Positions 16,265 to 23,628 of a stretch of 43,525 nt of DNA are shown piece by piece. This DNA comes from Chitinophagales bacterium (GTDB lineage: Bacteria; Bacteroidota; Bacteroidia; Chitinophagales; Chitinophagaceae). The translations under genes were made by a program, and so were the position numbers. The stretch's first letter is position 1. Each line of letters begins with the position of its first letter. A model generated the notes under the pieces. It worked only from the letters and a program-made list of their open reading frames with translations. It had not been told where the DNA came from and did no database searches. The DNA lies in assembly GCA_015654695.1 (NCBI GenBank), contig JAATGJ010000133.1:1-43525 (forward strand), read 5' to 3'.

Positions 16265-16903
16265 TCAGGATATCATTTTATATACTTCAAATGCTTCAGC
16301 AAATTCCGAATCCGATTGCGCCTGTACGCCCCGCACTTTTGCCAGTGATCTTATAAAATCTTCTTTCATATAGTTGCGGTGCGCCTGTGATTGGTAAGCC
16401 TTCAAAGCCTCCGCTTTCTGGAGAATAAAATATTCCGGCAGGTTGATAAAATATGTTGAATTGAACTGGCTATGATTCCAGGGAAGTTCATAACCTAGCA
16501 ATGAGGAATGCTTAAAAGCACGCAGCGCTTCTGTATGTATCACGCCATGGTCCTGGTGAATATCAGTGGAAGATGGAATAAATACCAGGTCGGGCCTGAT
16601 ATTCTTATTCAGAATGACCAGCTCTTCCAGTATTTCCTGGCGCACAGTTGGAAAATTTCTTACTTCAAAATCAAACAGCGTAATGTTATCAGCCGGGATA
16701 CCTAATATTGCCGTTGCTTTTTTACATTCATGGGCAAGGATATCAGCCGGCAGGCCCGGTGGTAATGATTTGGAGCAAAGAGAGAAAGCTGCATAATAAA
16801 CATTCTTTCCTTCAGCGGTGAATTTGGCGATACTTCCGCCGCATCCGAGTTCGCCATCATCTGTATGAGGGGCAAGTACCAATATTGTTTTTGGGTCAAA
16901 CAT
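16265..16903 (-). CDS. PIG-L family zinc deacetylase
   Basis: 212 residues. The family removes N-acetyl groups from GlcNAc-type sugars (GlcNAc-PI, bacillithiol precursor, antibiotic or polysaccharide intermediates). The zinc motif APHTDDGELGCGGS (11-24; usually PHPDDE) and the second zinc site HQDHGVIHTEALRAF (about 118-132) are present. It is the last gene of the minus-strand operon, 21 bases after the sulfatase-like gene, suggesting that its substrate is a lipid-linked or surface glycan rather than bacillithiol, though BshB activity cannot be excluded. Confidence 0.9.
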   Translation of the reverse strand: MFDPKTILVLAPHTDDGELGCGGSIAKFTAEGKNVYYAAFSLCSKSLPPGLPADILAHECKKATAILGIPADNITLFDFEVRNFPTVRQEILEELVILNKNIRPDLVFIPSSTDIHQDHGVIHTEALRAFKHSSLLGYELPWNHSQFNSTYFINLPEYFILQKAEALKAYQSQAHRNYMKEDFIRSLAKVRGVQAQSDSEFAEAFEVYKMIS

Positions 16904-16924
16904 ATTTAATAGCAGGCTAAGATA

Positions 16925-18409
16925 TTACTGATTATCCATAATTAAAGCAGTGTCTTTCAGGTAAGGCAAATGCTGGCCAAATGAAGTATTCAATACAGTC
17001 CGGAAAAGATTAACAGTTGTCATACTGTCAGAAAATGCTGAATAATTATTTCCGGGTAAATGTACAGACATAAGATTGCAGAATAAATATTTTACATCAA
17101 CTGACTGCTTAAAGTGCCGGAAGCCGTGATCTCCCATGATAATAATTACGGGAGGAGTTGCGGAGTTTTTTAGAATATGATCTGCCAGTTCCAATAACTT
17201 TTTATTGGTGTATTGCAGGTTTTCTATATAATGCTGCTGGTTATATTTTTCTTCTTCCAGTAGGGTCTCAAAAGGGAATTCATTGCCGTTTTTATCATAG
17301 TAATAAGGATAATGCGGCATCATCAGGTGTGTCAGCACGAATTTTGGGTGCTTTGTTTTTTCAGCCGCTGTTTTCAACGTCAGGTTAAACAGTGTTTCAT
17401 TATTTTCCCTGTTTGCATACGTAACGAGTTTGGTCTGCGATGTTGAACCAAACCGGGTGACAAGGTTAAAGCGTATTTCTTTATTTAGCCTGCTCAGAAA
17501 AGTTTGGCTGGTAATGAGCCGTGTTCGGACGGGCAGGAAAGTTTCCTGTGTGTGTGCAGGCTGTCCTTTGAAATCAAAGAAAGAGTAGTTATAAAATTTG
17601 TATTGATGATACTCCAGGAACTGCAGCAGTTGATTATTCCTGATGGTTTGGTAGGAATATGCCAGCAGGGGTTGTTTGTTATCTCTGTTCAGATCAAGAT
17701 AATCCATATTCAATATAGAAGCGATAGAATAAGGAGTGAAATTGTAATTACTTGAGCTGTTGGGAATGACATGAAAATTTCGCTGCGCCAGTTGGTCATA
17801 AAAAAGAGTATTGTCAAAATGGAAAATGTCTTTCAGTTCCATATTACCGGCGTATTCGTCGGTTATAATAACATAAACATCGGGCTTATTGCAGTTAGCG
17901 CAGGGGGTAAATTCTTTTGATAAGGAAATAGTATCATTTTTCCTGCCACTAATTATTTTTCCTGTTAACATAATTGCATCCAGTACTATGAGCAGGAGAA
18001 ATAAAATATTCAGATAAAAAGCTGTTTTCAGTAAAGGCCTTTTACTTTTCTTTAATAATACAACAGCAAGTGCCAGCAGGCAAAGAGATAAAGGAAGTAT
18101 AAACAGGTATTTTGTGATAAAAGCGCCGGGTAAAATATTTTTTAATCCATCATGCATGCTGCCAAAAAAGAAATGAAATGCCATGATAAAAAAAGCCATC
18201 AGGGCTGCTTTCATCCAGTTTCTGTACAACAGCCTGAACAGAAGCAGGAGTATCCATGAAGCAATAATATAGACGATGGTTAACAGTACTGCATCTTTCA
18301 ATGGAACAAAATCATAATTCTCAGCCGATCCATGTACTACAAAAAAGACCGGCAGTAAATAAAGGAATAACGGGTTCCTTCTTAGCAATATGTTCAGCTT
18401 GTCCTTCAT
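16925..18409 (-). CDS. Membrane sulfatase-superfamily enzyme (alkaline phosphatase fold)
   Basis: 494 residues. About five N-terminal membrane helices (NPLFLYLLPVFFVVHG; LLTIVYIIASWILLLLFRLL; MAFFIMAFHFFFG; FILPLSLCLLALAVVLL; AFYLNILFLLLIVLDAIML) precede an extracytoplasmic domain with CANCNKPDVYVIITDEYAG (first metal Asp), NYNFTPYSIASILNMDYL, which holds the candidate Thr/Ser nucleophile, HLMMPHYPYYYD and the metal motif IIIMGDHGFRHF. This is the architecture of LTA-synthase or phosphoethanolamine-transferase-like enzymes that move or remove head groups on lipids and glycans. Its start overlaps the methyltransferase gene by 4 bases. The donor and acceptor are unknown. Confidence 0.85.
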   Translation of the reverse strand: MKDKLNILLRRNPLFLYLLPVFFVVHGSAENYDFVPLKDAVLLTIVYIIASWILLLLFRLLYRNWMKAALMAFFIMAFHFFFGSMHDGLKNILPGAFITKYLFILPLSLCLLALAVVLLKKSKRPLLKTAFYLNILFLLLIVLDAIMLTGKIISGRKNDTISLSKEFTPCANCNKPDVYVIITDEYAGNMELKDIFHFDNTLFYDQLAQRNFHVIPNSSSNYNFTPYSIASILNMDYLDLNRDNKQPLLAYSYQTIRNNQLLQFLEYHQYKFYNYSFFDFKGQPAHTQETFLPVRTRLITSQTFLSRLNKEIRFNLVTRFGSTSQTKLVTYANRENNETLFNLTLKTAAEKTKHPKFVLTHLMMPHYPYYYDKNGNEFPFETLLEEEKYNQQHYIENLQYTNKKLLELADHILKNSATPPVIIIMGDHGFRHFKQSVDVKYLFCNLMSVHLPGNNYSAFSDSMTTVNLFRTVLNTSFGQHLPYLKDTALIMDNQ

Positions 18410-19779
18410 TTTGTTTGCATCAGGTATAGCGCCCTGCTGGAACCGGGAATGATCTTCTTACCAATAATGGTAAAATGTTTTTCAAATGCTTTTACAAAAG
18501 TTAATTCATTATAATTTGAAAAAATATCTTTTTTACGGCTTAGCATCAGTTTTATCTTCTCATCATCTTTGGGAACAAATTCAATGATCAATTTTCGCCC
18601 CATGCGGCTAAACATATCGGCGATCATTTCAAAAGGGATGTTTTTCCCGATAGCCAGGTGGTGGATCAATGCCAATGCCAGAAGCAAGTCAACCTTAGCC
18701 CGGTTAATGAATGAATTTCTCTCTTCATTATTCACCCCGGTCGCCGGTGTGGGATTAGAAAGATCAATGATAAGCGGCTGTATGTTTTTTTCTCCGCTGG
18801 CTTTTATTTGCCGGTAAAGTTTGCTGATGCAATATGGATCGGAATCGGTGGCGATAGTATAAATATTTTTTTCAGCCAGCAGTTTGGAAAATTCTCCTTC
18901 ATTGGCTCCAAGATCAGCAGCCGTTTTTGTATCCTTCATTTCATCAACCCATGTATGAATTATTTTCTTTTTCTGTTCCAGGTAATCATTTCTCTGGGAG
19001 GCTTCTTCATAGTATTCTGACCATTCGCTTTTTTGTGCGGGTGTTTTTAATTTGCTCACCAAAACTTCGAGGCTGGTAATGAGATTAAGTAATTTTTGCT
19101 TTGAAAATTTTTTTACTGTTTCTGTTGTGCCCTGCTTTTTTAAAGAATACTTAGCATGAAGATGAATATGCAGGTATGTATATAATGAAAAGCGGCTGCG
19201 GGTTGGTAAAAGCGATTGAATGGTTGTCAATGGAATACCATTGGGCCAGGCCAGCATCAGTTCAGGCAATTGTTTTTGGCTGTAATGCATGATCAGTAAT
19301 GGTCCGAGAAAACCTTCACAAAACTGGCGGTAGGCGATCCATGGAGTTGCTTCATATTTCTCAAAAGAAAGTGTATCAATAAAGATCAGCTTTCCTTCAT
19401 GCCATTGTATATTAAAAGGAGTAGCGTCTTTTACTATCATATTGAATGATAAGGCCTCTTTTACCAGTTGTAAGGTAAGAAGCGCCGCGTCTTTCAGCAT
19501 ATCGAAACTCCATTCTGATGGATAAGAAACGAACCCGATACGTTCAGGCTTTAGTGTACTATAATACTCATGGTTGCCTGCCAGGTTTTCTGAAATGCTT
19601 TCATGCGAAATCAGTAAACCTTTTTTTACCAGGTTGTCATAGCACCCGCTCCCGATAAAGTGATCAAAATGTTCTTTAAATGAAGTATTCACCTGCCGGT
19701 ACAGCACAGCATTCTTTTCAAAAATAAATCCTGAAGGATCGCGGTAGGATGAAGGGTGATGAATGGAGGTATCAGGCAT
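18406..19779 (-). CDS. Kinase-like / SAM-dependent methyltransferase fusion (NoeA-like)
   Basis: 457 residues. The C-terminal half is a class I methyltransferase: AADLGANEGEFSKLL (287-301, SAM motif I), the acidic residues TDSDPY after the next strand, and LALALIHHL (367-375) at motif IV. The N-terminal 240 residues are not a methyltransferase. They contain VKDATPFNIQWHEGKLIFID (116-135), which resembles the catalytic D-x-x-x-x-N loop and the following metal Asp of the protein-kinase/aminoglycoside-kinase fold (D118, N123, D135), but I see no clear ATP-binding Lys. The fusion recalls NoeA-like proteins. Its start overlaps the stop of the small gene (TGATG). The substrate may be a surface lipid or glycan. 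Confidence 0.82.
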   Translation of the reverse strand: MPDTSIHHPSSYRDPSGFIFEKNAVLYRQVNTSFKEHFDHFIGSGCYDNLVKKGLLISHESISENLAGNHEYYSTLKPERIGFVSYPSEWSFDMLKDAALLTLQLVKEALSFNMIVKDATPFNIQWHEGKLIFIDTLSFEKYEATPWIAYRQFCEGFLGPLLIMHYSQKQLPELMLAWPNGIPLTTIQSLLPTRSRFSLYTYLHIHLHAKYSLKKQGTTETVKKFSKQKLLNLITSLEVLVSKLKTPAQKSEWSEYYEEASQRNDYLEQKKKIIHTWVDEMKDTKTAADLGANEGEFSKLLAEKNIYTIATDSDPYCISKLYRQIKASGEKNIQPLIIDLSNPTPATGVNNEERNSFINRAKVDLLLALALIHHLAIGKNIPFEMIADMFSRMGRKLIIEFVPKDDEKIKLMLSRKKDIFSNYNELTFVKAFEKHFTIIGKKIIPGSSRALYLMQTK

Positions 19780-19946
19780 CAGGCCGTTGAATTATCTTTT
19801 GGTTTTTTAGGGGTGCGTGTAAACAGGGCCCGGATATACAATTTTATGTTTTTAAAAAACAAAGCTATTCCTACCACCGCAGCGGCAATTACCTGGACTA
19901 AGTAACTGCCGCTGCCCGGGTCAATATATAACAGGAACAATTGCAT
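19779..19946 (-). CDS. 55-residue single-helix membrane protein (IDPGSGS type)
   Basis: A short gene. It starts at the ATG overlapping the M42 peptidase stop (TAATG) and ends with a TGA overlapping the methyltransferase start (TGATG), so both boundaries are translationally coupled. It reads MQLFLLYIDPGSGSYLVQVI, then a membrane helix (AAAVVGIALFFKNI) and a basic cytoplasmic tail rich in Lys/Arg/Pro. The IDPGSGS box before the helix recalls other short proteins found beside methyltransferase and sulfatase-like genes in distant bacteria, as I remember them; no function is known to me. It could be a membrane anchor or assembly factor for the two following enzymes. Confidence 0.85.
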   Translation of the reverse strand: MQLFLLYIDPGSGSYLVQVIAAAVVGIALFFKNIKLYIRALFTRTPKKPKDNSTA

Positions 19947-21052
19947 TACAGGTAACTGAGATTTGTTTTCGGTGTCAAAATTAACAAAGTTTCATACATG
20001 AGCATGATCGTGGATTCTATATCATCCCTGTGCAACATCTCTACCGTTGTATGCATATAGCGAAGTGGAATGGAAATAAGTACGGAAGGGCAGCCATCAT
20101 TTGAATAGGCAAATGAATCGGTGTCTGTACCTGTGCTGCGGCTCAATGCCCTCCATTGTACCGCTATTTTTTTATCTGTCGCTACTTTTTCTACTACCGC
20201 CAGCAGCTTATTATGTACTGCGGGTGCATACGATAATGAAGGACCTTTGCCGCAAAGAACATCGCCTTCAATATTTTTATTGATCATCGGTGTATTTGTA
20301 TCATGGGTTACATCCGTTACGATCGCAATATCAGGTTTGATCCTCCTTGAGATCATTTCAGCCCCGCGCAAACCAATTTCTTCCTGCACTGCATTGACTA
20401 TATATAAGCCAAAGGGCAATTTCTTTTTGTTTTCTTTCAGCAACCTCGCTACTTCAGCGATCATAAAACCACCGACACGGTTATCAAATGCACGGCCTAC
20501 ATAATTGCCATTCGCCAGTTCATCAAAACCATCCTGGTAAGTCACCACAGCGCCGATATGGATCCCCAGTGCTTCCACTTCTTTTTTATTCCTTGCGCCA
20601 CAGTCCAGCCAGAGATTCTCTGTTTTAGGTTGTGTTTCTTTCTGATCGCCTCCAAATCTTGTATGAATAGCAGGCCATCCAAAAACAGCTTTTACTTTTC
20701 CTTTTTTGCCATGAATAAAAACACGGGAAGCAGGCGCTGTCTGGTGATCCACCCCGCCATTTCTTTTCAGGTAGATCAGCCCGTCTGCCGTCACATAATT
20801 CACGAACCAACTGATCTCATCAGCATGTGCTTCTATCACTACTTTAAATGGATGATCAGGATTGATGATCCCCACCGCAGTTCCATACGGGTCAACATAG
20901 TAAGTATCTACATAGGGTTTTAGGTACTCCAGCCATAGCTTTTGCCCCCATGTTTCAAAGCCTACAGGGGATGCGTTATTAATATAATTTTTTAAAAAAG
21001 AAAAAGACTGATCAGTGATAATTGATTTCTTACTTTTTGAAGCTTTTGCCAT
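19946..21052 (-). CDS. M42 family metallo-aminopeptidase
   Basis: 368 residues, normal for glutamyl-aminopeptidase/endoglucanase M-type M42 enzymes. These are cytoplasmic dodecameric di-zinc peptidases trimming N-termini of peptides. Metal and catalytic motifs in order: EAHADEI (H76, D78), GRAFDNRVGG, NAVQEEIGLRGA, VTDVTHDTNTP and IPLRYMHTTVEML. It heads the minus-strand operon and overlaps the 55-residue gene by one base. Whether it shares a pathway with the downstream envelope genes is unclear; coupling may simply reflect operon compaction. Confidence 0.94.
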   Translation of the reverse strand: MAKASKSKKSIITDQSFSFLKNYINNASPVGFETWGQKLWLEYLKPYVDTYYVDPYGTAVGIINPDHPFKVVIEAHADEISWFVNYVTADGLIYLKRNGGVDHQTAPASRVFIHGKKGKVKAVFGWPAIHTRFGGDQKETQPKTENLWLDCGARNKKEVEALGIHIGAVVTYQDGFDELANGNYVGRAFDNRVGGFMIAEVARLLKENKKKLPFGLYIVNAVQEEIGLRGAEMISRRIKPDIAIVTDVTHDTNTPMINKNIEGDVLCGKGPSLSYAPAVHNKLLAVVEKVATDKKIAVQWRALSRSTGTDTDSFAYSNDGCPSVLISIPLRYMHTTVEMLHRDDIESTIMLMYETLLILTPKTNLSYL

Positions 21053-21103
21053 TTTTTAATTTTATGTTGTGCATTTTGGAATATTCTTAATTGTTCACCG
21101 GCG

Positions 21104-21111
21104 CAAATATA
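21104..21111 (-). promoter_or_regulatory. Probable -7 box of the M42 operon
   Basis: TATATTTG on the minus strand matches TAnnTTTG and lies about 50 bases before the M42 start. No clean TTG is found 19-21 bases upstream, so the call is moderate. Confidence 0.45.
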
Positions 21112-21115
21112 AATA

Positions 21116-21193
21116 ACACGAAGTACACTAAGAACCATGATGAACACTACTTTTGTGCGCTTTGTGTTTCCTTGTGTTCTTTGTGCTCCATAG
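21116..21193. repeat. Second ACACGAAG / CTTTGTGT repeat
   Basis: ACACGAAG (21116-21123) on the left, and on the right (21160-21193) a run of CTTTGTGTTTCCTTGTG and TTCTTTGTGC. The words and orientation are those of the element at 5552-5610. It lies between the UbiA-like gene's stop and the M42 promoter. Confidence 0.5.
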
Positions 21194-21213
21194 TTTTCAT
21201 CCATCAAAAATAC

Positions 21214-22062
21214 TTAAATCCCTGTCACAAGCGTCAACAAAGCTGATAATGCCATTAACCCGTCCAGTACAAAATAATAAAGCAGATCAGAAAAATTCTT
21301 TCTTACATAATTATATAAGGCTGCCGTGATGATACCGGGAACAAGAAGGATGAGGATGGTAAGTACAGCATATTGGTAAAACAATAAACCAATGGTTGAA
21401 CCTGCAAACACGATCATGGATAGCATGAAGAGATTCCTGATCCCCCTTTCATCTAAAAAAGTGACCAGGCTGCGTACGCCGTTTGCCTTATCATCTTGCC
21501 GGTCGCGGTAATCGAATAAAATGCAAATACAGTAGATCAGGAAGAAACGGCTGATGATGAATAAATAAAAATCACTCTGCCACGATTTGCCGCTTATTAA
21601 CACAGGCAAAATTGTAGTCACATACATCCACACCATCGCCAGGAAAATAGTTTTACCCAGGGCTATTTTTCTTAAAGCCCGGAAACGTTTATCAGGGATC
21701 TTGGGAGCTGAATATAAAAAGGTAATGATAGCTGAAAGTAACAACCAGGGCCAGTGTGGTAACAGGTAAAACGAAAATATAACTGAGCCCGCCAGCCCTG
21801 CTATGAAAAATACAAGATGAAGCTGGTGGTGGCGGTGTTGCCATTCTATTCTTGGCGAAGAAAGTACGGATGGGGTGCTGAGGTACCAGTGAAAATTATA
21901 ACTGCAGATGGTGGAGAAAAATACAAAGGCTGTAAAATAAAGATCGGGTGCAGCATGAACCAGCAACTGGTAAGTCTGGTTAACCATTAAAACAGCACAA
22001 CCTGCCATGAACAGGTTGCTGTAAATAAAAAAGTTGAAAAACCTGCCTGTTACCGGCATCAT
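21214..22062 (-). CDS. UbiA-like membrane prenyltransferase homologue
   Basis: About 282 residues and eight membrane helices. The second Asp-rich motif of the UbiA superfamily is present as LFDYRDRQDDKANGVRSLV, about 184-202. The first, expected as N-D-x-x-D in the second helix region, is replaced by CSYNFHWYLS, so the usual diphosphate-binding pair is incomplete. UbiA enzymes attach prenyl chains to aromatic acceptors; here the substrate, or even the activity, is uncertain. The start (22062, or the next codon at 22059) abuts the lipoprotein's stop codon with no gap. Confidence 0.75.
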   Translation of the reverse strand: MMPVTGRFFNFFIYSNLFMAGCAVLMVNQTYQLLVHAAPDLYFTAFVFFSTICSYNFHWYLSTPSVLSSPRIEWQHRHHQLHLVFFIAGLAGSVIFSFYLLPHWPWLLLSAIITFLYSAPKIPDKRFRALRKIALGKTIFLAMVWMYVTTILPVLISGKSWQSDFYLFIISRFFLIYCICILFDYRDRQDDKANGVRSLVTFLDERGIRNLFMLSMIVFAGSTIGLLFYQYAVLTILILLVPGIITAALYNYVRKNFSDLLYYFVLDGLMALSALLTLVTGI

Positions 22063-22518
22063 TTATGGTATCAGTATGACTATCTTGTCAGTCGTAATAG
22101 TATCGCTTTTGTTACCAGCTTTATCTGTTACGGCGATGCGGAAAACGATGGTATCGTTCTTACTAACACTTTCCTTCAGGAAATCATCGTAATTGAGTTG
22201 CAAAAATATTTCGCCTTTACTCTCAGGCGTAAAATCAGGAAGAGCATAACGAAGGGTGTCTGGTCTGTCAGCATCGCTGGTACCTAGCGGTAAAGCGTTG
22301 AGCCGGTTTCTTACGGCGAAAAAATCTCCTTTACCCAGGTCGCCTTCTTTATCAAAATAGTTCAGCCGTATGGTAAGCTGGCCGTGTTGTGATATTTCTT
22401 TGGAATTATAACTCTTAACTTCAATGAGTGGTTTTGTCTCAAACTTATCTTTGCTGCACGCAAAAAAAAGAATGGATGAAGAGACCAGGATAGCCAGGAT
22501 TGCTTTCATATATCGCAC
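22063..22518 (-). CDS. Small exported lipoprotein, unknown
   Basis: 151 residues. The start may be the ATG at 22509, which leaves a standard signal (MKAILAILVSSSILFFACS) with the lipobox cysteine after FFA. The mature part is a beta-rich domain with EGDLGKGDFFAVRN, LRYALPDFTPESKGEIFLQL and VFRIAVTDKAGNKSDT, which looks like an Ig-like or cadherin-like fold found in many Bacteroidota lipoproteins. It ends exactly where the UbiA-like gene starts. Confidence 0.78.
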   Translation of the reverse strand: MRYMKAILAILVSSSILFFACSKDKFETKPLIEVKSYNSKEISQHGQLTIRLNYFDKEGDLGKGDFFAVRNRLNALPLGTSDADRPDTLRYALPDFTPESKGEIFLQLNYDDFLKESVSKNDTIVFRIAVTDKAGNKSDTITTDKIVILIP

Positions 22519-22531
22519 AATTGAATTTAAA

Positions 22532-22539
22532 CAAATATA
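22532..22539 (-). promoter_or_regulatory. Probable -7 box for the lipoprotein-UbiA operon
   Basis: TATATTTG on the minus strand (TAnnTTTG) lies 13 bases upstream of the first possible start. A CTG 20 bases further upstream is one mismatch from TTG. Confidence 0.45.
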
Positions 22540-22549
22540 AGTTTTATTG

Positions 22550-22562
22550 CTGACATAGTCAG
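22550..22562. promoter_or_regulatory. 13-bp perfect palindrome between divergent genes
   Basis: CTGACATAGTCAG is a perfect CTGAC/GTCAG palindrome with a 3-base centre. It lies 3 bases before the LuxE-like ATG and between its start and the divergent lipoprotein promoter. It could be an operator; chance is possible. Confidence 0.3.
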
Positions 22563-22565
22563 GCC

Positions 22566-23570
22566 ATGGAAAGTCAATGGAACCATAAAATTTTTACAAT
22601 AAAGGAAAAGGATGTTGAGCCGCTGGCCCTGGAGATATTCAGGTTCCAGTATAGTAATAATCCCGTTTACCATGAATATGTGAATGCCCTGCATATTAAC
22701 GCCCGGGCTGTAAAATCTGTTGTGCAAATCCCTTTTTTACCCATTCGGTTTTTTAAGTCCCATACGGTGCAAACAACTGTATTTGATCCGGCTGCCATTT
22801 TTGAAAGCAGCGGTACCACCGGCAGTAGTAACAGCAGCCACAGGGTGAAAGATATTACTATATATAAGGACAGTTTTACTATAGCCTTTCAGCTTTTTTA
22901 TGGACCCATTTCGGATTGGTGTATTATCGGGCTTTTGCCTTCTTACCTGGAAAGAGGAAATTCTTCATTGGTATATATGGTCAATGAGCTGATCCAAATG
23001 AGCGGTCATGCTGAAAGCGGATTTTACTTACATGAATACGATAAGTTGTATTCCGTTTTAACGTCTTTGGAAAAGAAAAAACAAAAGACCCTTTTAATAG
23101 GTGTCACATTTGCCTTGCTCGATCTTGCGGAAAAATATTCTTTACCATTAGCGCATACTATTATAATGGAAACAGGGGGCATGAAAGGCAGGAGGGAAGA
23201 AATGATACGCAGGGAAGTACATGATATTTTACAACAATCATTTAATGTACCGGCTGTTCACTCTGAATATGGGATGACGGAACTTTTATCGCAGGCTTAT
23301 TCAAAGGGAAATGGAATTTTTCATTGCCCGCCATGGATGAAAGTATTGGTAAGAGATGAGGAGGATCCTTTGTCAGTGCGAATGCCCCCGGCCAACCAAC
23401 AGATGGCATTTGCTACCGGGGCTATCAATGTAATTGATCTGGCCAATATTTATTCCTGTAGTTTTATTGCCACCGATGATGCCGGCAAACTTTATAATGA
23501 CGGCAGCTTTGAAGTCCTCGGCCGCATGGACAACAGCGATCTGCGTGGATGCAGTTTATTGGCGTTATAA
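22566..23570 (+). CDS. LuxE-like acyl-protein synthetase
   Basis: 334 residues. The LuxE/PaaK-like branch of the adenylate-forming superfamily: FESSGTTGSSNSSHR (about 78-92, phosphate-binding loop), ETGGMKGRREEMIRRE (core motif), HSEYGMTELLSQAY (adenine and Mg site) and FIATDDAGKLY near the C-terminus. LuxE activates a fatty acid with ATP and passes it to a cysteine and then to a reductase. No luxC-type acyl reductase is nearby, so the acyl acceptor here is unknown. It is transcribed alone, divergent from the lipoprotein operon. Confidence 0.88.
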   Translation: MESQWNHKIFTIKEKDVEPLALEIFRFQYSNNPVYHEYVNALHINARAVKSVVQIPFLPIRFFKSHTVQTTVFDPAAIFESSGTTGSSNSSHRVKDITIYKDSFTIAFQLFYGPISDWCIIGLLPSYLERGNSSLVYMVNELIQMSGHAESGFYLHEYDKLYSVLTSLEKKKQKTLLIGVTFALLDLAEKYSLPLAHTIIMETGGMKGRREEMIRREVHDILQQSFNVPAVHSEYGMTELLSQAYSKGNGIFHCPPWMKVLVRDEEDPLSVRMPPANQQMAFATGAINVIDLANIYSCSFIATDDAGKLYNDGSFEVLGRMDNSDLRGCSLLAL

Positions 23571-23587
23571 CGATCATGTAGATTTTC

Positions 23588-23617
23588 GGGTTACCAGTTA
23601 CTGGTAACCGGTAACCC
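23588..23617. terminator. Palindrome between convergent genes
   Basis: GGTTACCAG (23589-23597) pairs perfectly with CTGGTAACC (23601-23609) around TTA. Alternatively GGGTTACC (23588-23595) pairs with GGTAACCC (23610-23617). It lies between two converging stop codons and probably ends transcription from both sides, although no long T-run follows. Confidence 0.6.
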
Positions 23618-23628
23618 GCAACCTGTCT

